DNA of 64,000 nt from Lysinibacillus irui (lineage in GTDB: Bacteria > Bacillota > Bacilli > Bacillales_A > Planococcaceae), in contig NZ_CP113527.1 of assembly GCF_028877475.1 (NCBI RefSeq), positions 1,605,501 to 1,669,500 on the forward strand, in the 5' to 3' direction. Positions 37,229-47,009 of the stretch are shown here, in pieces; within the stretch, counting starts at the first letter, position 1; each line of letters starts with the position of its first letter. The position numbers and the translations under genes were made by a program. The notes beneath the pieces are model-generated. The model had not been told where the DNA came from, searched no databases, and saw nothing but the letters and a program-made list of their open reading frames with translations.

Positions 37229-37572
37229 ATGATGACGAAAAATCAAACCAATGAACGTGAACAATTAGAAATGTTAACAATTGATCAATTAGTTCTCACC
37301 AATCATTTAGTGCGAAAACTAGAGGCTGCTATTGATTTTTTCATTTATCTATCCTTTAGTAGAAAACTTCTACTCTGTTTATGGGCGTCCTAGTATTGAT
37401 TCTGTTGTTCTCTTTAAGTTTTTGGTATTCGGTCCATGCGTCAAACCATCAAAAGCGTGGTATGCGATGGACAACCTTAAGAGGTCTTAAAATATTGTCC
37501 ATGCAGGCGATGCTTACTTTCGCTGCTATGAATTTGAAAAAGCTGGCTACTTGGACATGGCAACAAGCTTAA
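37229..37572 (+). pseudogene. Decayed IS1182-type transposase, frameshifted and internally deleted
   Basis: The reading from the ATG at 37229 (MMTKNQTNEREQLEMLTIDQ) matches the N-terminus of IS1182-type transposases. A frameshift near 37345 moves into PLVENFYSVYGRPSIDSVVL. A second near 37428 restores MRQTIK. Directly after this the sequence jumps to the C-terminal family segment RGMRWTTLRGLKILSMQAM. Several hundred central residues, including the catalytic core, are therefore missing. The element cannot make transposase. Confidence 0.85.
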
Positions 37573-37715
37573 GAGAGCAAATATGCTCGAAGAGTATGTG
37601 TGGTTTGGAAGTAAAAATGAAATAGGAAGAAAAATGACAAAAGCCATCGAGAGTGAGCTTCTCGATGGCTTTTGTCTACAGTCTAAGTTATCCAAAGTAG
37701 TTGGGTAGCCTTCCT

Positions 37716-38105
37716 CTAAATTTCTTTCACAACCGTATGTGCAAAGCTATCATGTGGCAAACACTGTCCATGCTGTTGCTCAAATGCTTGACGATCTTTT
37801 AAATAAGCAAACGTACTAATCGTGTCTCGATAAGCCATTCGTTTAATAATTTGAGCGCAAGATAATGGACGACCATCTTCATTTTCAAGTGCTAGTCCCA
37901 TTGCTTTGTAGCCAATAGTTTGTCCGTTTTTTCGGAGCTGTGCATATTCGAGTGCCCACAACACGACTGTTGGTGTAACTAGTGCATGAACAGCCTCATT
38001 TTTAACCTTTTTTCGTAGGAAATATTCAATACCGAACGTAGCAGCCGTTGAAATAGCTGTATCAATTAAAAAAGCTGCTGCTCGTTTTTTTGTCACCGAT
38101 TCCAT
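37716..38105 (-). CDS. RDD-family membrane protein
   Basis: A 129-residue protein with two or three hydrophobic stretches. RAAAFLIDTAIS at the N-terminus (Arg..Asp) and GQTIGYKAMGLAL are the RDD signatures. Roles in the family are varied and unproven. GGAGGTCTTT precedes the ATG. Its stop lies about 30 bp from the IS remnant. Confidence 0.8.
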   Translation of the reverse strand: MESVTKKRAAAFLIDTAISTAATFGIEYFLRKKVKNEAVHALVTPTVVLWALEYAQLRKNGQTIGYKAMGLALENEDGRPLSCAQIIKRMAYRDTISTFAYLKDRQAFEQQHGQCLPHDSFAHTVVKEI

Positions 38106-38168
38106 GAAAGACCTCCTTAGATTGACTTGTCTCTAATACATACGAAAAAGGGGATGTAAAGTTTCGAG

Positions 38169-39131
38169 TTAATCTACTTTTAATTCCAGTGGTAGTGCCG
38201 GATAAGACGGTATTGCCCCGTGCTTCGTAGTTGATAAGCCTGCATAGCGGTTTGCGAAAGATAGCAGGGACGTCGCCTCCAGTTCACAGTAAGCCACTAA
38301 CCCCTCTACCTCTAGTTGATGTTGAAGGAATTGACTTAGAATAGCGCCAATAAAAGCATCACCTGCTCCCGTTGTATCAATGGCTTGCACCTTTTCAGCG
38401 GGAACTTTAACATGAAGATTTTTCGTATATAATGTGGCCCCGGCAGCACCATGTGTAATAATGATGACAGCTATATATCCATTGAATAATTGAAGGACCG
38501 CCCTCTGTTCATCCTCTATGGCGGTTAGAAATAAAAGCTCCTCCGCTGAAAGCTTCACCAGATGCGCTTGAGGTAAGAAGGCTAAAATGGTTTCACGACA
38601 AGCTGATTCATCCTGCCATAAAGGTAGGCGCACATTCGGGTCAAAGGAAACGAGGCTACCCACTTGATGTGCCTGTTCAAGAAAAGCAAGGTGGGCTTTC
38701 TTCATAGGACTTTCCACAAGATTCACAGAACAAAAATGCACAATATCCTTCGCAGTTAAAAGCTGTGAGGGGAGGTATTCTTGTTTGTATAATAAGTCCG
38801 CAGCATGTCGGCGATAAAATTGAAAGTCACGATCCCCTTGTTCATTTAATGATACAAAAGCAAGGCTTGTTTCTCCCACCGTTGTTTGACGAATAAATTG
38901 AGTATCTACACCTGCTTGCTGTAATGTTTTTATCAGGAAATCACCAAAGGCATCTTGGCCCACCTGTGTTAGCAGAGCAGCCTGCAGGCCCAGTTTGGCA
39001 CAAACCGCCGCTACATTTGCAGGAGCTCCACCGGCATGTTTCGTAAAGTGCTCGATATCGGTAAGAGAGCCTCGCTGCTGTGTTGGTGTAAAATCAATTA
39101 ATAATTCTCCTATCGTGAAGAGTTTGCCCAT
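38169..39131 (-). CDS. PfkB-family carbohydrate kinase (fructokinase type)
   Basis: A 320-residue ribokinase-family kinase. GELLIDFTP at the N-terminus, GGAPANVAAVCAKLG, VSFDPNVRLPLW and the catalytic DTTGAGDAFIGA (Asp in the anion hole motif) are present. The wording is closest to fructokinases. Its ATG shares one base with the stop of the EamA gene upstream (TAATG), behind AGGAGG, so the two are translationally coupled. Confidence 0.88.
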   Translation of the reverse strand: MGKLFTIGELLIDFTPTQQRGSLTDIEHFTKHAGGAPANVAAVCAKLGLQAALLTQVGQDAFGDFLIKTLQQAGVDTQFIRQTTVGETSLAFVSLNEQGDRDFQFYRRHAADLLYKQEYLPSQLLTAKDIVHFCSVNLVESPMKKAHLAFLEQAHQVGSLVSFDPNVRLPLWQDESACRETILAFLPQAHLVKLSAEELLFLTAIEDEQRAVLQLFNGYIAVIIITHGAAGATLYTKNLHVKVPAEKVQAIDTTGAGDAFIGAILSQFLQHQLEVEGLVAYCELEATSLLSFANRYAGLSTTKHGAIPSYPALPLELKVD

Positions 39132-40015
39132 TATGAGACCTCCTGTGGCAGTCGCTTTTTCTTTGGAACATAAATTGTATAAAAAATACCACCGAAAATT
39201 AATAAAATGCCCATCGTTTGCACAATGCTTGGCATAAAATCAAGCAGCAGCATATCAAGTAAAATCGCGACAACAGGGTCGACGAATACTAATACAGATA
39301 CAAGAATGGTAGAAAGACTACGAATACTATCAAAAAATAAATAATAAACAAATCCAGTATGAATAAAGCCTGTGCCTAAAATATAAAACCAATTCGTTGA
39401 GGTTAAGCCATCAAAGAGTGCAAAATCAATGAAAGGCAGCAGCATGACGATTCCAACCGTTGTTTGAATATAAGTTAATGCATAGGAGCTTAGCTTGGTA
39501 ATCGTTTTGCTTGTTAACATGGTGAGGGCATAAAAGACAGCTGAAAGTAAGGCCCACACAAAGCCCGATTGCATAAACTCCGAGAACGACACAAAATTCT
39601 GTAAGCCAATAATAAAAATACTACCAATAAAGCAAGTGATGGTTGCCACTAGCGCTTGAATAGTCATCTTTTCCTTTAAAAAAATCGCGCCTAATATTAA
39701 AACAAAAATAGGAGCTAAATTATAAATCGAAATTGCAATCGAAATTGACATTTCTTCAAAGGCTTTAAATAAAAATACCCAATTTAAAACAATAAAGACA
39801 CCGCAAATAATCGTTTGAAGAATTTCTTTTTTATCCCACACCTCTGATTTATGTCCACCTGTGATCAGCCACATACCTCCTAGAAAGAGGGTTGCGCAAA
39901 TGCATCTAACAAAGACAAGCTCTGTAGCCGGAACACCAGTATGAACGGTAAAAAAGCCAATGGAGCCAAAAAGAGCCATCGATACAGTTAATTTAATGAT
40001 TGCTGAAATGTTCAT
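39131..40015 (-). CDS. EamA-family (DMT) transporter
   Basis: A 294-residue membrane protein with about ten helices in two repeats of the EamA domain (residues about 5-135 and 145-285). LFGSIGFFTVHTGVPATELVFVR is typical of the first half. Family members export amino acids or sugars. It is co-translated with the fructokinase gene, so a sugar or sugar derivative is possible; this is inference. Confidence 0.82.
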   Translation of the reverse strand: MNISAIIKLTVSMALFGSIGFFTVHTGVPATELVFVRCICATLFLGGMWLITGGHKSEVWDKKEILQTIICGVFIVLNWVFLFKAFEEMSISIAISIYNLAPIFVLILGAIFLKEKMTIQALVATITCFIGSIFIIGLQNFVSFSEFMQSGFVWALLSAVFYALTMLTSKTITKLSSYALTYIQTTVGIVMLLPFIDFALFDGLTSTNWFYILGTGFIHTGFVYYLFFDSIRSLSTILVSVLVFVDPVVAILLDMLLLDFMPSIVQTMGILLIFGGIFYTIYVPKKKRLPQEVS

Positions 40016-40069
40016 ACGAAACCTTCTTTCTATTTTTTATCAATCTATAACTAGGGAAGAGAGTTATAG

Positions 40070-41320
40070 CTATTCTCGAATTTGACCGTTGCCATGAATA
40101 AAATATTTTGTTGATGTTAAGGCAGGTAAGCCCATTGGTCCACGAGCATGTAGCTTTTGCGTACTGATACCAATTTCTGCGCCATAGCCAAATTCAAAGC
40201 CGTCTGTGAAGCGGGTAGAGGCATTGTGATAAACCGCTGCTGCATCGACATTGTTTAAAAATGTTTCTGCGACCAATGAATCTTCCGTAATAATAGCTTC
40301 AGAATGATTCGTTCCAAATTGATGGATATGCTCAATCGCTTCATAGACGTTTTCGACTAATTTAACACTTATTTTTAAATCAAGGTACTCTGTCGCATAG
40401 TCATCTGTCGTAGCTGGAAGAGCGTCCTTAAATGACTGACACACTTGTTCATCACCGATGATTGTCACACCTGCTTCGTACAGAGACGATAAAAGCTGAA
40501 CACCGTGTGCCTTAAACCAAGTAGGGTGGATCAGTAAGCTTTCGGCTGCATTACAGACAGAGGGCCGCTGTGTTTTAGCATTCAGACAAATGGTTTCTGC
40601 TTTTATGTAATCTGCCATTTGATCCACATAAATGTGACAGTTACCTGCACCTGTTTCAAGGACAGGGACAGACGCTTCATTAACAACTAAATCAATAAGC
40701 GCTTTGCCGCCACGAGGAATGAGTACATCTAAGTACTCTTTTAAATGAAATAGTTCTTTAGCTGTTTCCCGACGCGTATCCTCAATTAATTGCACCGCAT
40801 CCGTTGGCATGGCTGTTTTGGCAAGTGCACGATGGATACTTGCGACAAGAGCCATATTTGAACTTTTAGCGGAGGAGCTCCCGCGCAATATGACAGCATT
40901 ACCCGTTTTCAAAGAAAGTGTTGCTGCATCGACTGTGACATTTGGGCGAGCCTCATAAATCATGCCAATAACACCGAGTGGCACAATTCGCTTTTCAATG
41001 CGTAGCCCATTATCTTTCTCAATACGTTCCACAATGGTACCTACTGGATCGTTTAAGGAGACGAGCAAATGAATGGCATCTGCCATTGCCGCTATGCGCT
41101 CCTCATTAAGCATAATACGGTCCAAAGTAGAAGCGGGCATGCCTTGTTGCTCACCGAGTGCCAAATCCTTAGCATTTTCAGCTAGGATAATAGGCTGATC
41201 GATAAGAAGCTGTTCGGCAATTTTTGTCAAAGCCTCATTTTTTTCGCAGGTAGTTTTACTATTTAACGTGTAACTAGCGGCCTTTGCAAGACGACCTTTT
41301 TCTTGAATTTCACTTGTCAT
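40070..41320 (-). CDS. proA: Gamma-glutamyl phosphate reductase
   Basis: A 416-residue NADPH-dependent reductase giving glutamate-5-semialdehyde for proline. [18 protein letters not shown]-type segment ([18 protein letters not shown]), [12 protein letters not shown], and [10 protein letters not shown] with the active-site Cys are present; the C-terminal [16 protein letters not shown] is diagnostic. Length is normal. It lies 13 bp after proB in the T-box-controlled proBA operon. Confidence 0.97.
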   Translation of the reverse strand: MTSEIQEKGRLAKAASYTLNSKTTCEKNEALTKIAEQLLIDQPIILAENAKDLALGEQQGMPASTLDRIMLNEERIAAMADAIHLLVSLNDPVGTIVERIEKDNGLRIEKRIVPLGVIGMIYEARPNVTVDAATLSLKTGNAVILRGSSSAKSSNMALVASIHRALAKTAMPTDAVQLIEDTRRETAKELFHLKEYLDVLIPRGGKALIDLVVNEASVPVLETGAGNCHIYVDQMADYIKAETICLNAKTQRPSVCNAAESLLIHPTWFKAHGVQLLSSLYEAGVTIIGDEQVCQSFKDALPATTDDYATEYLDLKISVKLVENVYEAIEHIHQFGTNHSEAIITEDSLVAETFLNNVDAAAVYHNASTRFTDGFEFGYGAEIGISTQKLHARGPMGLPALTSTKYFIHGNGQIRE

Positions 41321-41333
41321 TTTTCATTCCTCC

Positions 41334-42428
41334 TTAATTCGTTTGAATTTTCAGCCATTTATCTCTGTGAATGACCTCGTTAGGACAATTCACCAATGTA
41401 TCTGTCCGTTTTCCCATAGCAACAGCTAGCTCTTGAGATGAGTACAACACCTCACCACGTCCTAATAAACCATTTTCACTATAGACTTCGACCACGTCAC
41501 CATTGATAAAATCTCCTTCTACACGGTACACCCCGGCAGGTAAAAGGCTTTTGCCATTGTCCATTAACGCTCGCTCAGCACCATTATCTATAAAAATTTT
41601 ACCAGAAACTTCCGTAAGTGCAATCCACTGTTTATGATTCGTTAGCACTGCAAGCTCATCATGACCGACATAGGTTCCATCGCCATGACCAGCTAAAATA
41701 TCCACAAGTTTTTGAACACCATGACCGGTTCCAATAAACACCCTAACACCTGCACGTAAAGCAGTTCGAGCTGCTAATAGCTTGGAAGCCATGCCACCCG
41801 TGCCAACCTTTGATCCTGTACCATCTGCAAAGCGAAGCAAATCATCTGTAATTGTTGTTAACTTATCAATGCGCTCAGCCTGTGGATTTTTAGCGGGATT
41901 AGCGTTATATAAGCCATTAATATCGGTTAAAATAATGAGTTGATCTGCATGGACCAGACCACTTACTAAAGCGGATAGCATATCATTATCACCAAAAGTT
42001 AATTCGCTAATAGATACGGTATCGTTTTCATTAATGATAGGTAACATTGAGCGTTCTAATAATTCCTCGAACGTCGCGTAAGCATTTTTATAGCATTCTT
42101 TTTTAGAAAAGTCTGTGCGAGTCAGTAAAATCTGTGCAGGCATAATATCATAGATACTAAATAAAGCACTGTACGTTTGAATAAGTAGACTTTGCCCTAC
42201 CGCTGCCGCTGCCTGCTTACCTTTCACCGTCACAGGACGAGCTGGGTAGCCAAGTTGTTTAAAACCCGCAGCGACGGCACCCGATGAGACAAGTAAAACT
42301 TCATGTCCCTGTTTCTTTAATTCGGCGATTGCCTGTACGTGATCCATTAAGCGAACTTTATCGATTTCACCTTTTGCGTTCGTTAAAGAGCTACTGCCAA
42401 TTTTAACAACAATTCTTTTTCTCTCCAT
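41334..42428 (-). CDS. proB: Glutamate 5-kinase
   Basis: A 364-residue enzyme phosphorylating glutamate in proline synthesis. KIGSSSLTN, SSGAVAAG, NENDTVS, FGDNDMLSALVS, TDINGLY and GTGGMASKL form the amino-acid kinase core (residues about 5-250). A C-terminal PUA domain spans about 275-350. The start at 42428 has GGAGG 7 nt upstream; the longer frame to 42464 would start in the leader. It is expressed behind a proline-type T-box. Confidence 0.97.
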   Translation of the reverse strand: MERKRIVVKIGSSSLTNAKGEIDKVRLMDHVQAIAELKKQGHEVLLVSSGAVAAGFKQLGYPARPVTVKGKQAAAAVGQSLLIQTYSALFSIYDIMPAQILLTRTDFSKKECYKNAYATFEELLERSMLPIINENDTVSISELTFGDNDMLSALVSGLVHADQLIILTDINGLYNANPAKNPQAERIDKLTTITDDLLRFADGTGSKVGTGGMASKLLAARTALRAGVRVFIGTGHGVQKLVDILAGHGDGTYVGHDELAVLTNHKQWIALTEVSGKIFIDNGAERALMDNGKSLLPAGVYRVEGDFINGDVVEVYSENGLLGRGEVLYSSQELAVAMGKRTDTLVNCPNEVIHRDKWLKIQTN

Positions 42429-42477
42429 CACACAACCTCCAGTTGAATACGTTCGTTCCTGCATATTACATCAAGAT

Positions 42478-42720
42478 AAAAAAAGCCTTTTCATCCTAAA
42501 AATTAGGACGAAAAGACTTGCCTTCCGTGGTACCACCTACATTGAATATCATGCGACATTCCACTTTTCTCATAACGCTAGAGACTGCGCCTAGTTTGGC
42601 TAGGACGTTTCACGAAGTAGGTTCATCAGTCTTTCTTGTACAATGCCTTGCAGCCAATGGGCATTGCTCTCTTCATAAGAGTTACTAACTACTAGTCTTC
42701 ATTCGTTTTGTCATCATACT
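42478..42720 (-). ncRNA. T-box leader of proBA
   Basis: Minus strand. The T-box sequence GGTGGTACCACGG (42537-42525) and the AAGAGAGC of stem I are plain. GAACCTACTT (about 42624-42615) fits a specifier loop with CCT, a proline codon, at 42621-42619. The terminator hairpin TCTTTTCGTCCTAA / TTAGGATGAAAAGG with a T run ends at 42478. Uncharged tRNA-Pro would favour read-through into proBA. TTGACA lies upstream near 42766. Confidence 0.92.
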
Positions 42721-42848
42721 GTTTTCAACTATTGACTAAAGGATGCACTACTTGCAAAGGTCTGTCAAGTTGAATTGACAAATTACTTGAAAGTTTTGAA
42801 AAGTTAAGAGGGTGAAGAGCAAAAGTGATAAAAAAGGAACCTAATCGA

Positions 42849-43232
42849 TTATTTAAACCACCAAATAGCGATGAAAAGTGGCAGCATGGCCAAAACAATC
42901 ACAAAGAAACTCCATACGATTTGTTTCCCGGAGGACATATTTTTTGGCTTGATGCTCATTTGTTCATAGAGCTGGTTAATGGCATACTGCTCCTTCGAAT
43001 AAAGCATTGCTTGAAATTCTTCGTAATCTTGTATATAGCTAGATGGGGGACGTGGACTGAAACGCAAATTTCGTATGGAATCCGTTATGTCTTTTTCTCC
43101 CATCCAATAGGTAATAATGGGAGCTAGTCCTGAGTTTTGTGTAGCCTTAACCTCAATGTCATGTGATGTCATTTTATAATAAACCTGCCCGTGCTCATCC
43201 TCGTATTGCGTAACAATATCACTTACTGCCAT
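42849..43232 (-). CDS. Hypothetical C-tail-anchored membrane protein
   Basis: A 127-residue protein of unrecognised family. Residues 1-95 are soluble and polar, and the last 25 (QIVWSFFVIVLAMLPLFIAI) form one membrane helix, so it is probably tail-anchored. AGAGGTGATTGT precedes the ATG at 43232; the frame extends to 43268 without a better start. It sits alone between the proBA leader and the LysE gene. No function can be given. Confidence 0.65.
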   Translation of the reverse strand: MAVSDIVTQYEDEHGQVYYKMTSHDIEVKATQNSGLAPIITYWMGEKDITDSIRNLRFSPRPPSSYIQDYEEFQAMLYSKEQYAINQLYEQMSIKPKNMSSGKQIVWSFFVIVLAMLPLFIAIWWFK

Positions 43233-43444
43233 ACAATCACCTCTTATGAAAATTATCTGTAAAATCATGAGTTTCTACTATTATAATGTATTAGGAGAGA
43301 AAAGTATTGTCTGAACGAGCATAATTTGTGAAGCTAAAGTTCGTGAAAAAATTTAAATAAAGACATAAACTTATATCTAGTGAAAATAATGTCGTGTAGT
43401 ATAATGTAAATAGTTTTTCAAAGAAGTTGAAGGAAGTGAAAGTA

Positions 43445-44068
43445 GTGGAAATTTCAACGTTATTCGCATTTTTAGGTGCAGCGATTATTTTAACGATAAT
43501 GCCAGGGCCAGATAATTTGTTTGTGCTTGCGCAAAGTATTACACAAGATAAAAAAGCTGGTATTGCCACATCACTTGGATTATGTACGGGACTTCTTGTT
43601 CATATTAGTGCAGCGGTACTCGGTATCTCTGCGATTATTTATCAATCGACTATTATTTTCTCTATTGTAAAATTTGCAGGAGCAGCATATTTATTATATC
43701 TAGCTTGGCAATCATTTCGTGCAAAAGGAGATCCATTTTCTTTGCAGCAGCAAAATGTACAAGCCTATGTTAAGTTGTATAAAAAAGGGATTTTAATGAA
43801 TATTTTAAATCCAAAAGTATCGCTATTTTTCCTAGCGCTCCTACCTCAGTTTGTTCATCCTTCACAAGGACATGTTGCGTTGCAAATGCTTATTTTGGGT
43901 ATAGTATTTTTAGTTCAAGCATTGGTATTATTTATCTTATTTAGTTTGTTTGCAGGGAAGGTTAGAAATGTGATTATTGGTCAGCCTGTGATTGCAAAAC
44001 GATTAAATATGATTCAAGGTATTCTCTTCACTTTTATTGGGATACAAATAGCTATTAGTAAACAATAG
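43445..44068 (+). CDS. LysE-family amino acid exporter
   Basis: A 207-residue six-helix LysE/RhtB-type exporter. LTIMPGPDNLFVLAQS and GLCTGLLVHISAAVLGISA at the N-terminus and NILNPKVSLFFLALLPQF in the middle are signatures. The GTG at 43445 is chosen because AAGGAAGTG lies 6 nt before it; an in-frame TTG at 43427 is possible. Followed 12 bp later by the DUF1835 gene. Confidence 0.87.
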   Translation: MEISTLFAFLGAAIILTIMPGPDNLFVLAQSITQDKKAGIATSLGLCTGLLVHISAAVLGISAIIYQSTIIFSIVKFAGAAYLLYLAWQSFRAKGDPFSLQQQNVQAYVKLYKKGILMNILNPKVSLFFLALLPQFVHPSQGHVALQMLILGIVFLVQALVLFILFSLFAGKVRNVIIGQPVIAKRLNMIQGILFTFIGIQIAISKQ

Positions 44069-44080
44069 GGAGGAATGATC

Positions 44081-44869
44081 ATGGCTATTTTACATATTAC
44101 CTTTAGCTTAGCAACTCAGGGTTCCTTGAAGCTTGCCATACGCCAACATCGTTTGCAGCGTGATGAATCAGTTCTAAGTGTCCATGATGATTTCTCGATT
44201 GGACCTCTTCAGAGCTTTGAAGAACGCAAACATTGGTTAGAGACGCATATGTTGGACGATGATGACCAACAATTATACAATGATATCTATGAAAATTGGA
44301 AGGGGAAAATCGAAACGTTACCAAGTGATGTGGATGTTTGGGTTTGGTATAGCCATAATGCCCATGAACAAATTGGACTGCGCTATGTGATGAGTGAGTT
44401 TAATCATAAAAGTAGTATGGTCTATGGAATTGATGCCACAGAGGGCATGCAACGTATTCAACCAAATATTACTATTCGTCAGACAGGTGAGCTTTCCTCA
44501 GACATGCTTATGAAGCTTCGCACTGTTGCAAAACGATTTTCTACTCAAGAATGTCAACAACTTGCCAAAGAATGGGAAGACATAAAAGGACAGCCAAGTA
44601 CACTACGACTATGGAAAAATAAACTGGAGCATGTAGAGGAAGAGGCACTGGACGCATACATTATCGCCAGTGCAAAGAATCTGCAGTTACAGCACAAGGA
44701 AGAATGGCTGATGCCGACGCAAATTTTAGCTCAGACAGCTGGAACAGTTAATCATTATATAGGGAATGATTTTCTAATGTATCGCTTACGAACACTCGTC
44801 GAACAAGGATTATTTGAGATGCAAGGTGATACAACGGATATTTTTTCATATCAGGTAAAATTACGCTAA
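44081..44869 (+). CDS. DUF1835 / DUF3658 domain protein
   Basis: A 262-residue soluble protein. Residues about 1-125 fit DUF1835 (ILHITFSLATQGSLKLA, DDFSIGPL) and residues about 145-255 fit DUF3658. Function is unknown. GGGAGG is 7 nt from the ATG at 44081; a second ATG at 44075 is too close to the ribosome site. Probably co-transcribed with the LysE exporter. Confidence 0.78.
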   Translation: MAILHITFSLATQGSLKLAIRQHRLQRDESVLSVHDDFSIGPLQSFEERKHWLETHMLDDDDQQLYNDIYENWKGKIETLPSDVDVWVWYSHNAHEQIGLRYVMSEFNHKSSMVYGIDATEGMQRIQPNITIRQTGELSSDMLMKLRTVAKRFSTQECQQLAKEWEDIKGQPSTLRLWKNKLEHVEEEALDAYIIASAKNLQLQHKEEWLMPTQILAQTAGTVNHYIGNDFLMYRLRTLVEQGLFEMQGDTTDIFSYQVKLR

Positions 44870-44871
44870 TA

Positions 44872-44912
44872 AAAAGATCAGGGCAGCCAAAGCCCTGATC
44901 TTTTTATTTTTT
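44872..44912 (+). terminator. Bidirectional terminator between DUF1835 and LysR genes
   Basis: AAAAAGATCAGGGC and GCCCTGATCTTTTT pair perfectly with T runs in both directions. Confidence 0.9.
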
Positions 44913-45785
44913 TTCATAAAAATCGAAGACAAACTGTTTAAATTGGCGTGCTGATGGAGGCAAATAGCGATTGTCAATCCAAGCCATGCCAATAATACGT
45001 TCACATACCATATCCTCAACATGGATTTTAACGATCTTCTTCGGATTTAAATCCTCATCATCTGGTAGTAAGGAAACGCCGAGACCAGCCCCAACAAAAC
45101 CTGCAATGGTAGATACTTCATCGCCTTCATAAGAAATTTTAGGCTTTATGCCAGCCGCGTTTAATAAGCGGTCAGCAGAACGGCGAAGAGCATAGCCCTT
45201 TTTCATGAGCACAAAATTTTCATGCTCCAGTTCCTTCATTTTAATGCTTTTGCGATGAGCTAGTGGATGGTCAATAGGCACCATAATAAAGAGCTCATCA
45301 CGCCACAGCTCTTTCCAGCAAACGGGAGGCTCTGTATCTATGGCAGCCAATAAGCAAAGATCTAACTCACCAGCCAGCAATTGCTTTAATTGTGAATGGG
45401 AATAGTTTTGCGTGAAATGAAAACGGATATGGGGGTGTTTCTGACGAAAAGCGCGAATCAAATCTGGTACGATACTCGTTCCTAGCGTATGTAAAAAACC
45501 AAGTGATACGTCCCCAAGCTCTGGATTATTCAGCTCTTGTAATTCTAAAACAGCCTTTTCATATTCTTTACGCATGCGTTGTACGCGATATAAAAATAGT
45601 TCACCATATCGGTTTAGCATGATTGAGCGCCCTTGTCTGTCGAAAAGCGGTACACCTAATTCTTCTTCCAGCTTTGATATAGAACGACTAAGTGCTGGCT
45701 GTGAAATCGCTAATGCCTCGGCAGCTCGTGTCATATGCTCTAACTTTGCAACCGTTACAAAATATTCTAATTGTTGCCACTCCAT
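44904..45785 (-). CDS. LysR-family transcriptional regulator
   Basis: A 293-residue LysR protein. MEWQQLEYFVTVAKLEHMTR begins the HTH (residues 1-60, with AISQPALSRSISKLEEELG), followed by the type 2 periplasmic-binding effector domain. AGAGGTG lies 6 nt before the ATG at 45785. No divergent gene lies close, since the esterase starts 285 bp away, so its target is unclear. Confidence 0.9.
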   Translation of the reverse strand: MEWQQLEYFVTVAKLEHMTRAAEALAISQPALSRSISKLEEELGVPLFDRQGRSIMLNRYGELFLYRVQRMRKEYEKAVLELQELNNPELGDVSLGFLHTLGTSIVPDLIRAFRQKHPHIRFHFTQNYSHSQLKQLLAGELDLCLLAAIDTEPPVCWKELWRDELFIMVPIDHPLAHRKSIKMKELEHENFVLMKKGYALRRSADRLLNAAGIKPKISYEGDEVSTIAGFVGAGLGVSLLPDDEDLNPKKIVKIHVEDMVCERIIGMAWIDNRYLPPSARQFKQFVFDFYEKK

Positions 45786-46070
45786 TTTTTTCACCTCTTT
45801 TCTCGTTATTTTTAAGTTATCTGCATTATAACGGGAAACAGTCTGGAAGTATAGGGTTCAAAAAATTTTTAAAAGGACATTGCCTTTAAATAGAAGAATC
45901 GGAAAGTTAAATAGTAGAAAGTGTGATAGTACAGCCATTAACCTGACATCATTCATGCACAATACACATTGATTTGATAAAAACTATAAATTGTACATTA
46001 TGAATAAAGGGTGATAAGATAGACACATAAAATACACAATTATAAATTTCCGTGAAGGGGATATCATAAA

Positions 46071-46823
46071 ATGAAGTTAACAAAGCCACAACCTCTAACA
46101 ATTGAGGGAGGCAAAAAAGCCGTACTATTACTGCATGGATTCACAGGTAGCACAAAAGATGTGAAAAAACTAGGAGAATTCTTATCTCAACGTGGTTATA
46201 CCGTTCATGCACCAATCTATAGTGGGCATGGCGTAGAACCAGAAGCTTTATTAGAAACTAAACCAGAAGACTGGTGGAACGATGTCGTGGAAGGTTATAA
46301 CTTCCTACAAAAGAAAGGCTATGAAGAAATCGCAGTTGTTGGGATTTCACTTGGTGGCGTCTTCTCACTAAAAGTTGCAGAGACATTCCCAGTGAAGGCA
46401 TGTGTTGCGATGTGTGCACCAATAACACGTGATAACTCAAAAGGCTTATTTACACGTTTGTACCACTATGCTCGATTATATAAACACTTTGAAAATAAAT
46501 CAAAAGATCAAATTATTTCAGAATTACATGAGTTACGTATTACCCCAAAAGATTCTTTAGATGGCGTAACACGTTTAACGACTGAAACACGTGAGGAATT
46601 ATCCACTATTAAAGCACCAACACTAGTACTACAAGGTTCATTAGACGATGAGCTTTACCAAGAAAGTGCACCATTCATTTTAAATACAGTAGAAACAGAT
46701 GATAAAGAAATCATTTGGTATGAAAATTCAGGTCATATTATTACGTTAGATAAAGAACGTGAAAAAGTTTATGAAGATGTCTATAAATTTTTAGATCATA
46801 TTGAATGGTCAGTTGCAAATTAA
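46071..46823 (+). CDS. Carboxylesterase, Est30-like alpha/beta hydrolase
   Basis: A 250-residue cytosolic alpha/beta hydrolase close in layout to Geobacillus Est30. Catalytic Ser93 sits in GISLGG, Asp192 or 193 in GSLDDE and His222 in NSGHIIT. HGFTGSTKD forms the oxyanion region. It hydrolyses short-chain carboxylic esters (family knowledge). GTGAAGGGG precedes the ATG. Monocistronic. Confidence 0.92.
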   Translation: MKLTKPQPLTIEGGKKAVLLLHGFTGSTKDVKKLGEFLSQRGYTVHAPIYSGHGVEPEALLETKPEDWWNDVVEGYNFLQKKGYEEIAVVGISLGGVFSLKVAETFPVKACVAMCAPITRDNSKGLFTRLYHYARLYKHFENKSKDQIISELHELRITPKDSLDGVTRLTTETREELSTIKAPTLVLQGSLDDELYQESAPFILNTVETDDKEIIWYENSGHIITLDKEREKVYEDVYKFLDHIEWSVAN

Positions 46824-46825
46824 GG

Positions 46826-46857
46826 AGAAGGGCTGTCAGCAGGCAGCTCTTTTTTTG
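46826..46857 (+). terminator. Terminator after the carboxylesterase
   Basis: GGGCTGTC and GGCAGCTC pair with one G-U and one mismatch, followed by a T7 run. Confidence 0.65.
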
Positions 46858-47009
46858 TGGAATTAACTAATTAATGAAGCTTTCATCTAGATCATGAAAA
46901 AACTATTGTAATTATAATAAATGCTTGATAACATGATGGAATTGTAGTGAAAAATCATTCGATTAAAATAATTTGCTATAGTCTAAAACATCTAAGGAGT
47001 ACATCAATT

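Larger units (their letters stand above)
36968..37684. mobile_element. Remnant insertion sequence bounded by 14-bp inverted repeats
   Basis: AGACTGTAGACAAA (36968-36981) and its exact inverse TTTGTCTACAGTCT (37671-37684) bound the transposase relic. A hairpin AAAAGCCATCGAGA / TCTCGATGGCTTTT (37640-37674) is at the right end, as is common for IS1182-type ends. Similar words GTAGTTGGATAG and GTAGTTGGGTAG flank both sides, but no clear short target duplication is visible. Confidence 0.75.

Noticed and set aside
37381-37572. 63-codon frame as a small membrane protein gene
   Set aside because: It is the shifted middle and C-terminal end of the decayed transposase.
42825-43127. 100-codon plus-strand frame opposite the hypothetical tail-anchored protein
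   Set aside because: Shadow of the minus-strand gene, which has a ribosome site and a clean membrane tail.
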